Source of the DNA: Cylicocyclus nassatus
Taxonomy: Eukaryota > Nematoda > Chromadorea > Rhabditida > Strongylidae
Direction: 5' to 3'
NCBI GenBank assembly: GCA_958299035.1
Contig: CATQJL010000112.1
Coordinates: 53,248,463-53,312,462 of the forward strand
DNA length: 64,000 nucleotides
The notes under the pieces were generated by a model. The model did not search any database and had not been told where the DNA came from. It saw nothing but the letters and a program-made list of their open reading frames with translations. Below, piece after piece: positions 11,356 to 21,033 of this stretch (position 1 is its first letter; each line of letters opens with the position of its first letter). The position numbers and the translations under genes are program-made.

Positions 11356-11616
11356 CATTCTTGTTTGTGCCGTGCCAGTGAGCGGCTGCCTTTTTTGCCC
11401 ACTCTGACCGTTTTTTATTTTACAACCTTTTTCTCTTCTATTCTTGCTTTTTAACGCTGTCTACGTTTGATTCTGTTGTTAGCAACTCTCTCAGCTGCTT
11501 AATTCCGGTTCGCTTTTGTTTTTTTTCTTTTCCGGTTACTTTCTACTGGGTAGGAATCGCTATTGCTTGCGCCTTTTTGTATTGATTTTCTTGGCCTTTG
11601 ACTTTATTGAGTTCCT

Positions 11617-12292
11617 TTGATCGTGATCATGCCTCCGAAAGCTTCTCGTTCATCTCGTAGGGGTGTTTCTAGCTCTGCATCGACTCCTGCTCCTATTGTT
11701 GGTGTGCAAAATGAGGTCACCAGTGCTGACTATTCTAATATGTCGGCCTCAGACCTTCTGCTGCATATCAAGGATAGGAACAAGGATCCAGTGATCGATC
11801 AATTGCTAGACATCCTATCGCAGAGACTCCAGAATGCGGTCTCTGGTGAACTTGAGGCTGAGAAACGATCACGTACAATTGTCATAAGTGGGATACGGGA
11901 GCCGTCGAATGATCTCCGTGCTTCGGAGCGGGCTAGGGACCTTAGGTGTAGGGTGGACGATATCATGGACGTTTCTGATATTGACTGCTGCCCAAGTGAA
12001 ATCCTTCGCATTGGGAAGGCTACACCCGATCGTCCTCGGCTAGTCAAGGTAATTTTTCCGTCAATTTACTACTGACAAAAAAGCTCTAGCAAATTCGTAT
12101 CGGCTTCGCAACTCGCCCTTCTCAAATATATTCATTCGTAAAAGTATGACTACCGAGGAAAGGAGGGTCGAATATGAACTTAGGCAGCAGGCTAAGGAAC
12201 TCAACGCTGGGAAACCCGAGAAGGAGTGGGTCGTTTATCGCGGCCAACTAAAGCGTGTCTCGGAGCTTCCTAGTAGGAGTTCGGTAAACTAA
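11617..12292 (+). pseudogene. CR1 LINE ORF1 protein
   Basis: Starts MPPKASRSSRR (11629; an upstream ATG lies at 11617). The N-terminal half is Ser/Thr-rich with a predicted helical segment around SDLLLHIKDRNKD, then a TIVISGIREPSND block and the basic RPRLVKVIFPS. After 12050 the frame changes by one base and continues to 12292 through IFIRKSMTTEERRVEY and EWVVYRGQLKRV, a C-terminal block I know from nematode and other invertebrate CR1/Jockey ORF1 proteins, where it acts in nucleic-acid binding. The stop is TAA overlapping the ORF2 start as TAATG (12290-12294). One frameshift breaks it. Confidence 0.75.
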
Positions 12293-13497
12293 TGACTACG
12301 CATGGCAATCCTGGGATACTGAAATGTGTTTTACTGAACGCACGTAGTATTGTAAATAAATTGCATCACTTGCATTCGCTTCTGATTTATACTAAACCTG
12401 ATCTCGTGTTTCTGACTGAAACCTGGCTTAAGCCAAAGGTACACGATTCTGAGCTGATCGGTGATTTGCCATATTCCATATTTCGCACTGACAGACCGAA
12501 GCGAAAAGGTGGTGGTGTATGCTGCCTTGTTAAAGGTTGCTTCTACATCAAACAAGTGACAAGATTCATTGCTTCGCGTTCTGATTTATTGACTGTGGAA
12601 CTTTTCTGTTTGTCGAGTCTGAAAACTGTCAAGTTCGTAATCGTGTATCGTCCACCTAACTCCACGCAGGGTGATGATAAACAGCTGATTGAGCTTCTCT
12701 CCAATCTAACTTCCGATGGAAATACTACACTTATTGTGGGCGATTTCAATCTACATATTGATTGGCTCAATATGAAGCACATTAGCCATGAATCTAAACC
12801 GTTCCTTGATTTCTTCATTAATGCTGAATTGAAACAGCATGTCTTATATCCTACCCACGCTGATAGTATTCTGGACATCATATTGTCTACTTCGGATAAC
12901 GTTCACAGTGTCAGACTCTATCCACCTTTGGCTTCTGCTGATCATTACATTTGAGTATAAAGATAACTTTCAGCTTGTCTCATCTTATCCTACACCCGAT
13001 TTTGTGCACTTTGATTATGTTTCCCTCAACAAGTATTTATCTGAAGTTGATTGGACTGCATTGTTTGACAATTATCGCAATGTTGATGACTTGTATCTCA
13101 GATTCTGCCAAGTCATATATACTGGGATGGCATTGTTTGGTACTATGAGAATTAATTACAACTTTGGATTGATCTATCCTGCTCATATTCGTTCACTTAT
13201 TGAACAGAAGTGTCGCTTATTTTGTGTTTTAGATTCACCTCTAAGTAGCCCCCTGTACAAGAAAGTCTGTGCTGACATTGATCTGCACCTCAGAAAGTTT
13301 CTAGCCAATCATGAGCGACGCTTATCAAAGAAATCCTCTATGAGAAATTTATTTAGGTACATTCACCACAAGTTACAAAGTAAGGTTAGCCTCCCGGTGT
13401 TGAAAGACTCTTTGGGTTATACTTGCTGTAATGATTCCAATAAAGCAGAGGCCTTGGGTGAATACTTTGCCACTGTGTTCGCGAATCCTTTGAACAT
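12292..13497 (+). pseudogene. CR1 LINE ORF2, endonuclease domain and linker
   Basis: The ATG at 12292 overlaps the ORF1 stop. Residues 1-220 form an APE-type endonuclease: LNARSIVNK, LTETWL (catalytic Glu), RTDRPKRKGGGV, VYRPPNS, IVGDFNLHIDW and SADHY (catalytic His) in the right order. A frameshift near 12945 moves the reading to the frame that continues to 13497 (12839-13615 in part), which includes the usual linker up to an EALGEYFATVFAN-like motif. BEL-1 insertion then cuts the gene; the frame resumes correctly after it at 25550. The endonuclease nicks target DNA for target-primed reverse transcription. Confidence 0.85.
13493..13497. repeat. BEL-1 target site duplication, left
   Basis: AACAT here is repeated at 25545-25549 directly after the 3' LTR. 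Five base pairs is the usual duplication length for BEL/Pao integrase. Confidence 0.9.
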
Positions 13498-14314
13498 TGT
13501 CGCGGATTCGCGACTTCCTTCAAAGGTCGCCGCCGCCGCCTCGCAAAGGGTCCCAAAACGCCGTCCTCGCGCTGTCCCGCCTCTCACCTCTCTCACCTGC
13601 GCGGCGTTTAAATAAGTCACGTAGTCAGTCTTCGCAGCTGCCGTCACAGTGAGCGGTCGGGTTCCAATCGTCTCAAGCCATCGATCGATCAGCGCTACCC
13701 CATCTCACGCGTCGCTTCCATCAACGCCATGGAGGACTGGCTCCCACGCTACGAGGTAACCCCGAGCGCGCTCGCACCTGGCACACGCCGGCGACACCGC
13801 CTCGGGGGGTTTCCGATATTGCCGACCCCTAGGCTAACATCTGGTCGGTTGTGCTCATCCTGTATGTTTGAGTGTAGGGATAAGTTTGCGGATAAATGGT
13901 GGGCATTGTGCAGGTGTGATATGTGTTGGAGCGGTGGCCACAGCTCGACTGTGGCTCCGGAATATTGTGTTATCATTTGTGTGTGTATTTCGTAATCAAG
14001 CCTAGCGGGTAACATCTGTAGGAAGGCTGGCACGATGCATGCTAAGTGCCACGGTTAGGAGTACACGCCCCAGCTGTCGATGGCTGGAAGCATAGGTCGA
14101 GTCCCAGGTGACGAGTGCTACTAAGCAGGCTGGTGGCAAGGGCCCCTAAGAGTGTATGGAGTTCCCATGTGGCAGGCCCACAGAGCAGTTGCACAGGTAG
14201 CCACCTCACACGTCACGGTCCATTATTTCACGGTGCGGACCCCTGGCTCCCTTCGCCGATGCAGGAGAGCCTAGATACCACTGACGCTGGGAGCCGGGGG
14301 CCCAATCCGCGACA
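13498..14314 (+). repeat. BEL-1 5' LTR
   Basis: Begins TGTCGCGGATT and ends AATCCGCGACA, an 11-bp perfect terminal inverted repeat. Differs from the 3' LTR at a few positions (for example CTGTCCCGCC against CTGTTCCGCC, GGCTGGCACG against GGCTAGCACG, and a one-base length change near 14117). A TTTAAATAAG box at 13607-13616 is the likely core promoter. The first ATG after it (13729) opens a short frame ending at a GAG|GTAACC donor-like site (13756). Confidence 0.92.
13607..13640 (+). promoter_or_regulatory. BEL-1 LTR core promoter (TATA-like box)
   Basis: TTTAAATAAG at 13607-13616 follows a CT-rich block and precedes a TCAGTC initiator-like motif (13625) and TCACAGT (13639). The same block is in the 3' LTR at 24836. 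The start site is not determined. Confidence 0.5.
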
Positions 14315-14332
14315 TGGTGCATCGTACCGGAG
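14315..14332 (+). other. BEL-1 primer binding site, tRNA-Gly-like
   Basis: TGGTGCATCGTACCGGAG directly abuts the 5' LTR. TGG pairs with the tRNA CCA end, and the next seven bases would pair with an acceptor strand CGATGCA, as in metazoan tRNA-Gly. The match beyond ten bases was judged from memory only. Confidence 0.6.
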
Positions 14333-15121
14333 TTGAGCATAGGGATAGCAAACCTATGTTCAGCTTTTGTGATCGAGCCCCACCTGTGTAGTCCACATGC
14401 GCACGCCTTGCACATTAGTGTCCCTAGCCAGCAGTGCAAATTTTATCTCATTTCCCCATTTCACATGTTTGCGCAGTGTACACATGCTGGTTGTATCTTG
14501 TGGCTCCTTGGAGAACTCATCTTTCGTCTCATCAGCAAGCTCCGCCGCGACTAGGCTGACGCGAATACGCGACTACCCACAGTTCCACTTAGCTGGGAGT
14601 AGGGTGATCCCGTAGACCTGGATGGCAGCAGCAATCTACGCCCTGCCTACTGCCCGGAACTGTCTGGTGCCTTCTGGTGGCCAGGTTTCTCTGCAGCCAT
14701 CGAGATGGTTCGGCTCTGTCTGCCCTGAAACACGCCATCAGGCCGTCGAACGAGCCCTTGTGTTGCGTCAGATGAGAGTCTCGCCCCTAAATTTATTCTT
14801 TCCCACATGCTCGCATTGCGCACTCATTCCTTTTTTCTCTTTTTGCAATTTGTGGCTAGGCTTAGTTAGTGATGGTACCTTGCGATCGATACTGCTTTCG
14901 TCATCGGCACTCATCCCCATATAACATCCCGGGGTTTCAGTCGTTGCTTGTTGTTCATCGTTACACGCGTTTCGCTCGTGTATTGTGCTCACCATTTCGT
15001 GTGACTACGTCCGCAAGTAGTCACACCCTCATCAAGCATACTCATGTAGCACAATTTCAGAATTTGGGTTTGGCAGTTACTACCTCCTGCAAGTTTTCGA
15101 GCTAGTGCGCTATCGATCGAT
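14333..15121 (+). other. BEL-1 untranslated leader
   Basis: About 790 bases without a convincing ORF between the primer site and the gag ATG. It likely holds packaging signals. TTTGGCAG at 15069-15076 is a possible 3' splice site: the frame is open from 15077 into gag, in phase with a donor at 13756 in the LTR. Confidence 0.4.
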
Positions 15122-17578
15122 ATGGCTACCGTGGAATCCTATATCCCCAAGGTCGTCAAAGCCATCGAGGACCTGGAGGCGATTAGGAAACAGGTAAGTT
15201 CCGATTTGCTTACCCCGTATGTGTCTGACGCCCCAGTTGCCGAGCAACTCCATCAGCTCCAGCAACGCCAGGCAGCCACACAGTTCTCTATAGTGAGTCT
15301 GAGATCCGCACTTTCGCTTCTGCGTGAGCGTCGCGATGTACTCCTGTACCACATTACCATCTCCAACTCGCAGACGGATCAGCAGGCGTACAGCAGGTTC
15401 GAGGAAGAGCACAGCGTGGATCAACATCAGGCCGACGCTGAAGCACTTCTCCGCACTTTGCAGAGTACGCAGGAAGCGGATAGTGAGAACTTCCAGTCTC
15501 TTCGTATCCACCGACTCGCTAATTCCATCAGTGAGGACGCCACTACGGAGACGACAGGAACAGTCATGACGCCCCAGCGACATGATCGCACAGATGCCCC
15601 ACAGCCACGTGCTGAAGCCCAGTTGGACGCTGTACAGCAGCTAGAACATCTTCAGCTTACATCCGCACAAACTGCCCCATCGTTGCACAACGTACCGATC
15701 CATTTGGAGAAGTTAACGTTGCCGCACTTTGATGGAGATGTCACCAAGTTCCAGCAGTTTTGGTGCACGTTTGAGCTAGCTGTTCACAACGACCCCAACA
15801 TCGACCTCAATATGAAATATCTCTACCTCATGAATCTTCTCAAGGGAGAAGCTCAAGTGGTATTGCAGGACCTTGAACCAGGACGGAACAACTACCATCA
15901 GTTGGTGCAAGCATTGAAGAAGCGGTACGACTGCCCGAGGAGGACCAGAGCGCTGTTTCATCAGCAGCTCCGAGATCTTCAGCCCGCAACCGAATCAGCT
16001 TCGGATATGCGAAACACTTGGTTCCGGATTCAGGGTATCCTCCATGCCCTTAAGCGTTTCGAGGATCTGAATCGCGCCCTTTATATCATCGATCTCGTAC
16101 GCACTAAGTTCCCCCTGTCAATCCAGGAGCGACTTAACCACGTCGAGTTCGAGAAACGAGCCGACTTTGATCTTCGACAAGTCATGTCTCACCTCGATGA
16201 CCTTATTCAGTCAAGGGAGAGGTTCGAGCAGACTTGCTCCCGCAGTAGTACTTATGTCATCAATAGAGATATTTCCCCAGGACGTCAGTCAACGTCTTCC
16301 CCAAGATCACTTTATGATCCAGCCGCATGTTGTTTCTGCGATTCCTTTGCACACTCCTCTCGTGGATGCGACCAACAGCTCCCAGTCAATGTTCGCCGTA
16401 AGATCGTGCAGCTTCTGGGATTATGTTGGAAGTGTCTTCGTGAAGGACATCGTCAAGATCAGTGCAATTATCCCATCTGCAGGAATTGTAGAGGCTACCA
16501 CCATCGACTCCTCTGTAGGTTTGCACCAAGGAGAAGCCGATCCCCAAGGACTAGGTCACCCCATGGAGCACGAACCGCTACGAGAAGTCGCCAATCCTCT
16601 AAGGACTATTCTCCTTCGAGAAGTCCAGCACGGGACAGCAGGAGATCCCGAGATCGTTCTCGTGATCGTGCTTATCAGCCCCGCGAACAGAGAGGATATC
16701 GCAGCAGATCGAGTTCCAGCTCTCACTCTCGGGAACGTGAGTCATCCCGATCCCCATCTCCACGTGTACGTTTTGATGTACCCGTTAGAGAGTCATCTCC
16801 CACGAATCGACGATATCGATCCCCATCATCACCGGAACGACGCAGAGGACGAAGATCAGGATCGCCATATCCTGAGGAGGCAAGGACGAATGATCAGCTG
16901 TTGGTACAGTCCGATACGCAGTATGAGGACTATCACCAGTGTTATCTACGTCTGCAGCTTCATTCGCACAATCCCCAGCTTCACCCAGCTTTGATGCTGG
17001 TGAAAGCCAAAACTCGCACTGCCTCAGGAGATCTCCAGGATATGACCCTTTTGCTCGATTCCGGCGCACAGACCAGCTTTATCACTACATCCGCAGTCAA
17101 ACGACTAGGTCTTCATGTCTACGACCATCAGCCGATTACACTGACGGCTTTTGGAGGACATCAGACCACGGAACTTTCTGGTAAAGCTGACCTCACACTT
17201 ATCGACTTGTTCGATAAGGAACTCACAGTCTTTGTACGCACCAAAGACAAACTCACAAGTCCCACTACCTCACCAGGATTGCCTAAGGAAGATATCGATT
17301 TCATTCGTCAGTTTGGATTCGATCTTCCGACTTACCATGAGGACGCATCGGTCAACGTCGACGTCCTTATAGGTATTGACTATTTCTGGGATATTATCAC
17401 ACAAGGATCATCTGTATGCCTACCGTCAGGATTAGTTCTGACCCACACACGATTTGGTACCGTTGTCTCAGGTTCATCTTTTTTTCGCAGGTTCATCCCG
17501 TCTCAACATCCACCGGGATGGAGCAGTGGCGAGAAGACGATGAAGACGAGGACATCGTCGCCAGATTGTGGCAACTAG
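15122..17578 (+). CDS. gag: BEL-1 Gag-protease polyprotein (818 aa)
   Basis: Residues about 1-185 are helical with coiled coil; about 195-360 match the DUF1759-type gag core of BEL/Pao elements (LTLPHFDGDVTKFQQFW, then LLKGEAQ). Zinc knuckles follow at about residues 403-465 (CCFCDSFAHSSRGC, CWKCLREGHRQDQC, CRNCRGYHHRLLC). Residues 475-590 are an Arg/Ser-rich tract that should bind RNA. The aspartic protease signature LLLDSGAQTSF has its catalytic Asp near residue 646. The frame ends at 17578, but a T7 tract at 17479-17485 offers a -1 shift into pol. Gag forms the particle and the protease cleaves it. The ATG at 15122 was chosen as first in frame; the frame is open 15 codons further up. Confidence 0.88.
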   Translation: MATVESYIPKVVKAIEDLEAIRKQVSSDLLTPYVSDAPVAEQLHQLQQRQAATQFSIVSLRSALSLLRERRDVLLYHITISNSQTDQQAYSRFEEEHSVDQHQADAEALLRTLQSTQEADSENFQSLRIHRLANSISEDATTETTGTVMTPQRHDRTDAPQPRAEAQLDAVQQLEHLQLTSAQTAPSLHNVPIHLEKLTLPHFDGDVTKFQQFWCTFELAVHNDPNIDLNMKYLYLMNLLKGEAQVVLQDLEPGRNNYHQLVQALKKRYDCPRRTRALFHQQLRDLQPATESASDMRNTWFRIQGILHALKRFEDLNRALYIIDLVRTKFPLSIQERLNHVEFEKRADFDLRQVMSHLDDLIQSRERFEQTCSRSSTYVINRDISPGRQSTSSPRSLYDPAACCFCDSFAHSSRGCDQQLPVNVRRKIVQLLGLCWKCLREGHRQDQCNYPICRNCRGYHHRLLCRFAPRRSRSPRTRSPHGARTATRSRQSSKDYSPSRSPARDSRRSRDRSRDRAYQPREQRGYRSRSSSSSHSRERESSRSPSPRVRFDVPVRESSPTNRRYRSPSSPERRRGRRSGSPYPEEARTNDQLLVQSDTQYEDYHQCYLRLQLHSHNPQLHPALMLVKAKTRTASGDLQDMTLLLDSGAQTSFITTSAVKRLGLHVYDHQPITLTAFGGHQTTELSGKADLTLIDLFDKELTVFVRTKDKLTSPTTSPGLPKEDIDFIRQFGFDLPTYHEDASVNVDVLIGIDYFWDIITQGSSVCLPSGLVLTHTRFGTVVSGSSFFRRFIPSQHPPGWSSGEKTMKTRTSSPDCGN
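17479..17485 (+). promoter_or_regulatory. Putative -1 ribosomal frameshift site, T TTT TTT
   Basis: Seven T residues lie in phase as T TTT TTT in the gag frame (codons at 17480 and 17483). Gag-protease is in frame 2 and RT-integrase in frame 1, so a -1 slip is exactly what is needed. The overlap of the two frames is 17416-17578. A downstream stimulator structure was not modelled. A one-base mutation in a formerly single ORF is the alternative. Confidence 0.55.
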
Positions 17579-20500
17579 AACGTTTAGGTATTACAGATCA
17601 GCCCCACGAAGACGAAGACGCCATCGCCAATGCACATATCCTCAAGCACTTCGAGGATACCGCATGCTTCGACAATGGGTTTCTCTACGTGCAGTTTCCT
17701 TGGAAGGAATCACATCCCCAGCTGGCCGACAATAAGCAGTTAGCTTATTGCCGATTAGTCAGTCAATATCGCAGTCTACAGGAAAGACCATCTGTGTGGA
17801 AGAGCTACTGTGCAGCCATCGCACAACACCTGGAGTCAGGCTTCATAGAGGAAGTTAGTGAGCAAGTTGTCGACAGTCATCTTGTTTACTATATTCCCCA
17901 CCAAGCTGTCTTCAAGGAATCATCGGCTACTACTAAGTTGAGAGTAGTTTTCGATGCCTCATCCCACATGCGAGGAGCTCCCAGTTTGAATGACTGCCTC
18001 TATGAAGGACCATCTCTTCTACCCGAGATAGCAGGAATTCAGCTTCGAGCTCGGTTGCACAAGTATCTACTGATCGCTGATGTTGAAAAGGCATTCCATC
18101 AGGTTCGACTGCAGGTTTCTCAGCGAGATGTGACACGTTTCCTGTGGCTGAAGGATGTCAATCGACCTCCTGACAAGGATAACTTACGTCATTTCCGTTT
18201 CACGAGAATCCCATTTGGAGTCAAATCTTCCCCATTCATACTAGCCGCATCTATTCGCATTTATTTGCACCGCATTAATACCCCACTCTGTCGAGAAATC
18301 GAAAGGAACACATATGTGGACAACGTTGTTCTAGGTGCTTCTACACGGGACGAAGCCGTGCAGAAGTATAGATCAGCCAAGTCCATATTTGACCACATGC
18401 ACATGAATTTGAGAGAATTTTTGTGCTCCTCAAACATAGTCAATCGCAAGATAGACCCACAAGACCGCATTAAGGAACCGGAACACACGAAACTATTGGG
18501 AATTCCATGGACACCTGATCCGGATGTGTTTACCATCCCGATCAGGACCATAGAACATCCAGTAGTCTCGAAACGTACTGCTCTCAAAGCTTATGCTTCC
18601 ACATATGACCCCCTAGGTCTTCTCACCCCTTTTATGGTTCCCTTTAGGTTATTCATACAAGATTTGTGGTTGAAGAAGCTTAAATGGGACGATAGATTGG
18701 GTGAGGAAACCCTCAAAGAGTGGCGACGCCTTTGTCAAGATGCACAGTATCCGTTACCACCCTTCCCCAGACGAGTTATCCCACGATCTATACCCCTCAC
18801 ATGTACACTCGAACTATGCGTCTTTGGAGATGCATCCAAACGGGTGTACGCCGCATGCGCATACTTGGTGAGTCGTGTTCATGACAATACCACCTCACAC
18901 CTCGTTATGGCAAGATCGCACCTTAACGAGCCCGCAAAGCCCATCACCATTCCTAGAATGGAATTGATGGCAGCCAGGAATTGCCTCACTCTAGCCCAAT
19001 ACCTCCACAAAGAGTTGGATCTTCCACTCTCCACAATTCACATTTTTTCAGACTCCCAGATCGTGCTTCACTGGATTCATTCCACCAGGCCATTGAAGCA
19101 GTTTGTCCATAATAGGGTAAGTTTCATCCGCAAGATCGTTAAGGAACTTCAGGATTCGGGTACCGATGTCAAGTTCCACTATGTTGCTTCGGAAGACAAT
19201 CCCGCGGACTATGCGACGCGCGGATTGACGACGAAGGAAGCAGTGGATCATGTTTGGTGGACAGGACCATCGTTCATCCTTCGGTTACCTGAGTACTGGC
19301 CCGACAAAGACATGGACTTTACGACCCTGCCCACGACAACACCGGAGCAGGACAAGGAGTTTGTACAGGTAGGTTTGGTTAGAGGAGATTCACATGTGTC
19401 AGTTATCCCATTTTACGTCACGAACAGTTATACGAAACTCCTTCGTATTACTGTCTACGTCCTCAGATTCTTACGCCGCAAGTTTCTTAGCCCCAGAGTG
19501 TCCGCCCATAAACATCATCTCTATAAGGCAATCCCCATTCTTTCTCAAATTTCCTCTGCCGGTAACATCACGGCCCAGGACATTGCCTTAGCAGAGATTT
19601 TGCTTATTTGCGGACATTATCGAGAGTCTGCCCATCTGTTAGAACGTTTTCGCCTCGAGCGATTCAACGCACATAGAGACGAAAACGGGCTCATCAGATG
19701 CCCAGCCCGCATGGAAAAAGTCCACCCCACAGCGCCTATTTTATTGGTGCCCTCTCACAGACTTACATTTCTCATCGCACTTCACATCCACTTCACATCG
19801 TACCATCAAGGAACGTACGCGACTATCGCCCAGCTGTCACAACGCTTTTTTGTACCCTCCACACGTCGTACGGTAGATCGCATTCTTCGTACATGTACCG
19901 TTTGTAAGAGAGCCAGTGGCCCAGCCTATCGTTATCCGGACATGCCCAGCTTGCCCGAGGAACGAGTCATGAGATCAAGACCGTTCCAGAACGTAGGACT
20001 GGACTATCTGGGTCCCATCCATTACAGGGATGCGAACGGCACAAAGACGAAGTCATGGGTGTGCCTCATTACGTGCATGGCCACAAGAGCTGTACATTTG
20101 GAACTTGTCAGCTCTAACTCCACACAGGATTTCCTACTAGCCTTCCGACGATTTATGGGACGACGTGGAACACCGGACGTCATCTATAGTGATAACGCAT
20201 CCACATTCCATGCCGCAGAAGACGCAATGAGAACTTTGTTCTTTGCGCCTCAGTCATGGAACCACATCCACAGTTTCGTAACGAAACATAGGATCACGTG
20301 GAAGTTTATCACCCCCATATCGCCGTGGAAAGGAGGCTTTTATGAGAGACTCGTTGCTCTCTTCAAGTCTGCCTTCAAGAAGACGATAGGAAGGACCTCA
20401 CTCACATGGGAACAGTTGAGAACAGTGGTCGTAGAGATCGAAGCGATTCTCAACTCTCGACCTATAACTCCATATCGAGAGGGAGCTCCGTTTCGAGTGC

Positions 20501-21033
20501 TACGCCCAGTGGATTTCATCTCCCCAAAAGTTCACCTTCAACTTCCCCCAAAACCCCAGACTTACGATATTGTTGTCGACGAACACAGATTGTCGGATTG
20601 GTATAGGGAAGCGCAATCCGTTTTGGACTCCTTTTGGGAGATATGGCGCACCGATTACCTTTCCGCACTTGTTCAGCGCCACCAACGTCGTTTGCGACAG
20701 CCCAGACACACAGCTACACATCCCCAAGTCAACGATCTCGTGCTAATTGCCGAAGACAATTTGCCGAGAGGACAGTGGAAGTTGGGAATTGTGGTTCGAC
20801 TTCATGGGAGCGAACCCAACAATGTACGAGTCGCAGAAGTACGGATGCCCAACGGTAAGTTCCTCAGAAGACCGTTATCGCGTCTTTACCCCTTAGAGAT
20901 TCGCGCCCAAGACAATTACACCCCAATATCCAAGCCCAGAAGAGTCCCTTCTAGACATTCTTCCCATTCTCCCACGAGGATTCAGCCTCCCCGCAAAGCT
21001 AAACGCTTAAAATCGCAAATTCCGACCCACTGA
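17479..21033 (+). CDS. pol: BEL-1 Pol: reverse transcriptase, RNase H, integrase
   Basis: The frame is open from 17416 (1205 codons from that ATG) and is probably read by a -1 shift at 17479. Counting from 17416: RT with LRVVFDAS, DVEKAFHQ (Asp 222) and NTYVDNVVLG (residues 298-307; the second Asp of the YXDD box is Asn here); the Peptidase_A17/Pao region; RNase H with FGDAS (about 469), a Glu in MELMAAR, and SDSQIVLHW; integrase HHCC finger (about 790-835) and catalytic D, D, E in GLDYLGP (about 863), YSDNAS (about 925) and WKGGFYERL (Glu about 977). The C-terminal tail has a DNA-binding-like RGQWKLG.V block. All catalytic domains are intact. It copies RNA to cDNA and inserts it. Confidence 0.9.
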   Translation, partial: FFSQVHPVSTSTGMEQWREDDEDEDIVARLWQLERLGITDQPHEDEDAIANAHILKHFEDTACFDNGFLYVQFPWKESHPQLADNKQLAYCRLVSQYRSLQERPSVWKSYCAAIAQHLESGFIEEVSEQVVDSHLVYYIPHQAVFKESSATTKLRVVFDASSHMRGAPSLNDCLYEGPSLLPEIAGIQLRARLHKYLLIADVEKAFHQVRLQVSQRDVTRFLWLKDVNRPPDKDNLRHFRFTRIPFGVKSSPFILAASIRIYLHRINTPLCREIERNTYVDNVVLGASTRDEAVQKYRSAKSIFDHMHMNLREFLCSSNIVNRKIDPQDRIKEPEHTKLLGIPWTPDPDVFTIPIRTIEHPVVSKRTALKAYASTYDPLGLLTPFMVPFRLFIQDLWLKKLKWDDRLGEETLKEWRRLCQDAQYPLPPFPRRVIPRSIPLTCTLELCVFGDASKRVYAACAYLVSRVHDNTTSHLVMARSHLNEPAKPITIPRMELMAARNCLTLAQYLHKELDLPLSTIHIFSDSQIVLHWIHSTRPLKQFVHNRVSFIRKIVKELQDSGTDVKFHYVASEDNPADYATRGLTTKEAVDHVWWTGPSFILRLPEYWPDKDMDFTTLPTTTPEQDKEFVQVGLVRGDSHVSVIPFYVTNSYTKLLRITVYVLRFLRRKFLSPRVSAHKHHLYKAIPILSQISSAGNITAQDIALAEILLICGHYRESAHLLERFRLERFNAHRDENGLIRCPARMEKVHPTAPILLVPSHRLTFLIALHIHFTSYHQGTYATIAQLSQRFFVPSTRRTVDRILRTCTVCKRASGPAYRYPDMPSLPEERVMRSRPFQNVGLDYLGPIHYRDANGTKTKSWVCLITCMATRAVHLELVSSNSTQDFLLAFRRFMGRRGTPDVIYSDNASTFHAAEDAMRTLFFAPQSWNHIHSFVTKHRITWKFITPISPWKGGFYERLVALFKSAFKKTIGRTSLTWEQLRTVVVEIEAILNSRPITPYREGAPFRVLRPVDFISPKVHLQLPPKPQTYDIVVDEHRLSDWYREAQSVLDSFWEIWRTDYLSALVQRHQRRLRQPRHTATHPQVNDLVLIAEDNLPRGQWKLGIVVRLHGSEPNNVRVAEVRMPNGKFLRRPLSRLYPLEIRAQDNYTPISKPRRVPSRHSSHSPTRIQPPRKAKRLKSQIPTH

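Noticed and set aside
12331..12881. Minus-strand ORFs of 74-112 codons over LINE ORF2
   Set aside because: Shadows of the endonuclease coding frame.
14115..15105. ORFs of 70-100 codons in the BEL-1 LTR end and leader
   Set aside because: No motif; they overlap LTR and primer site signals and are on both strands equally.
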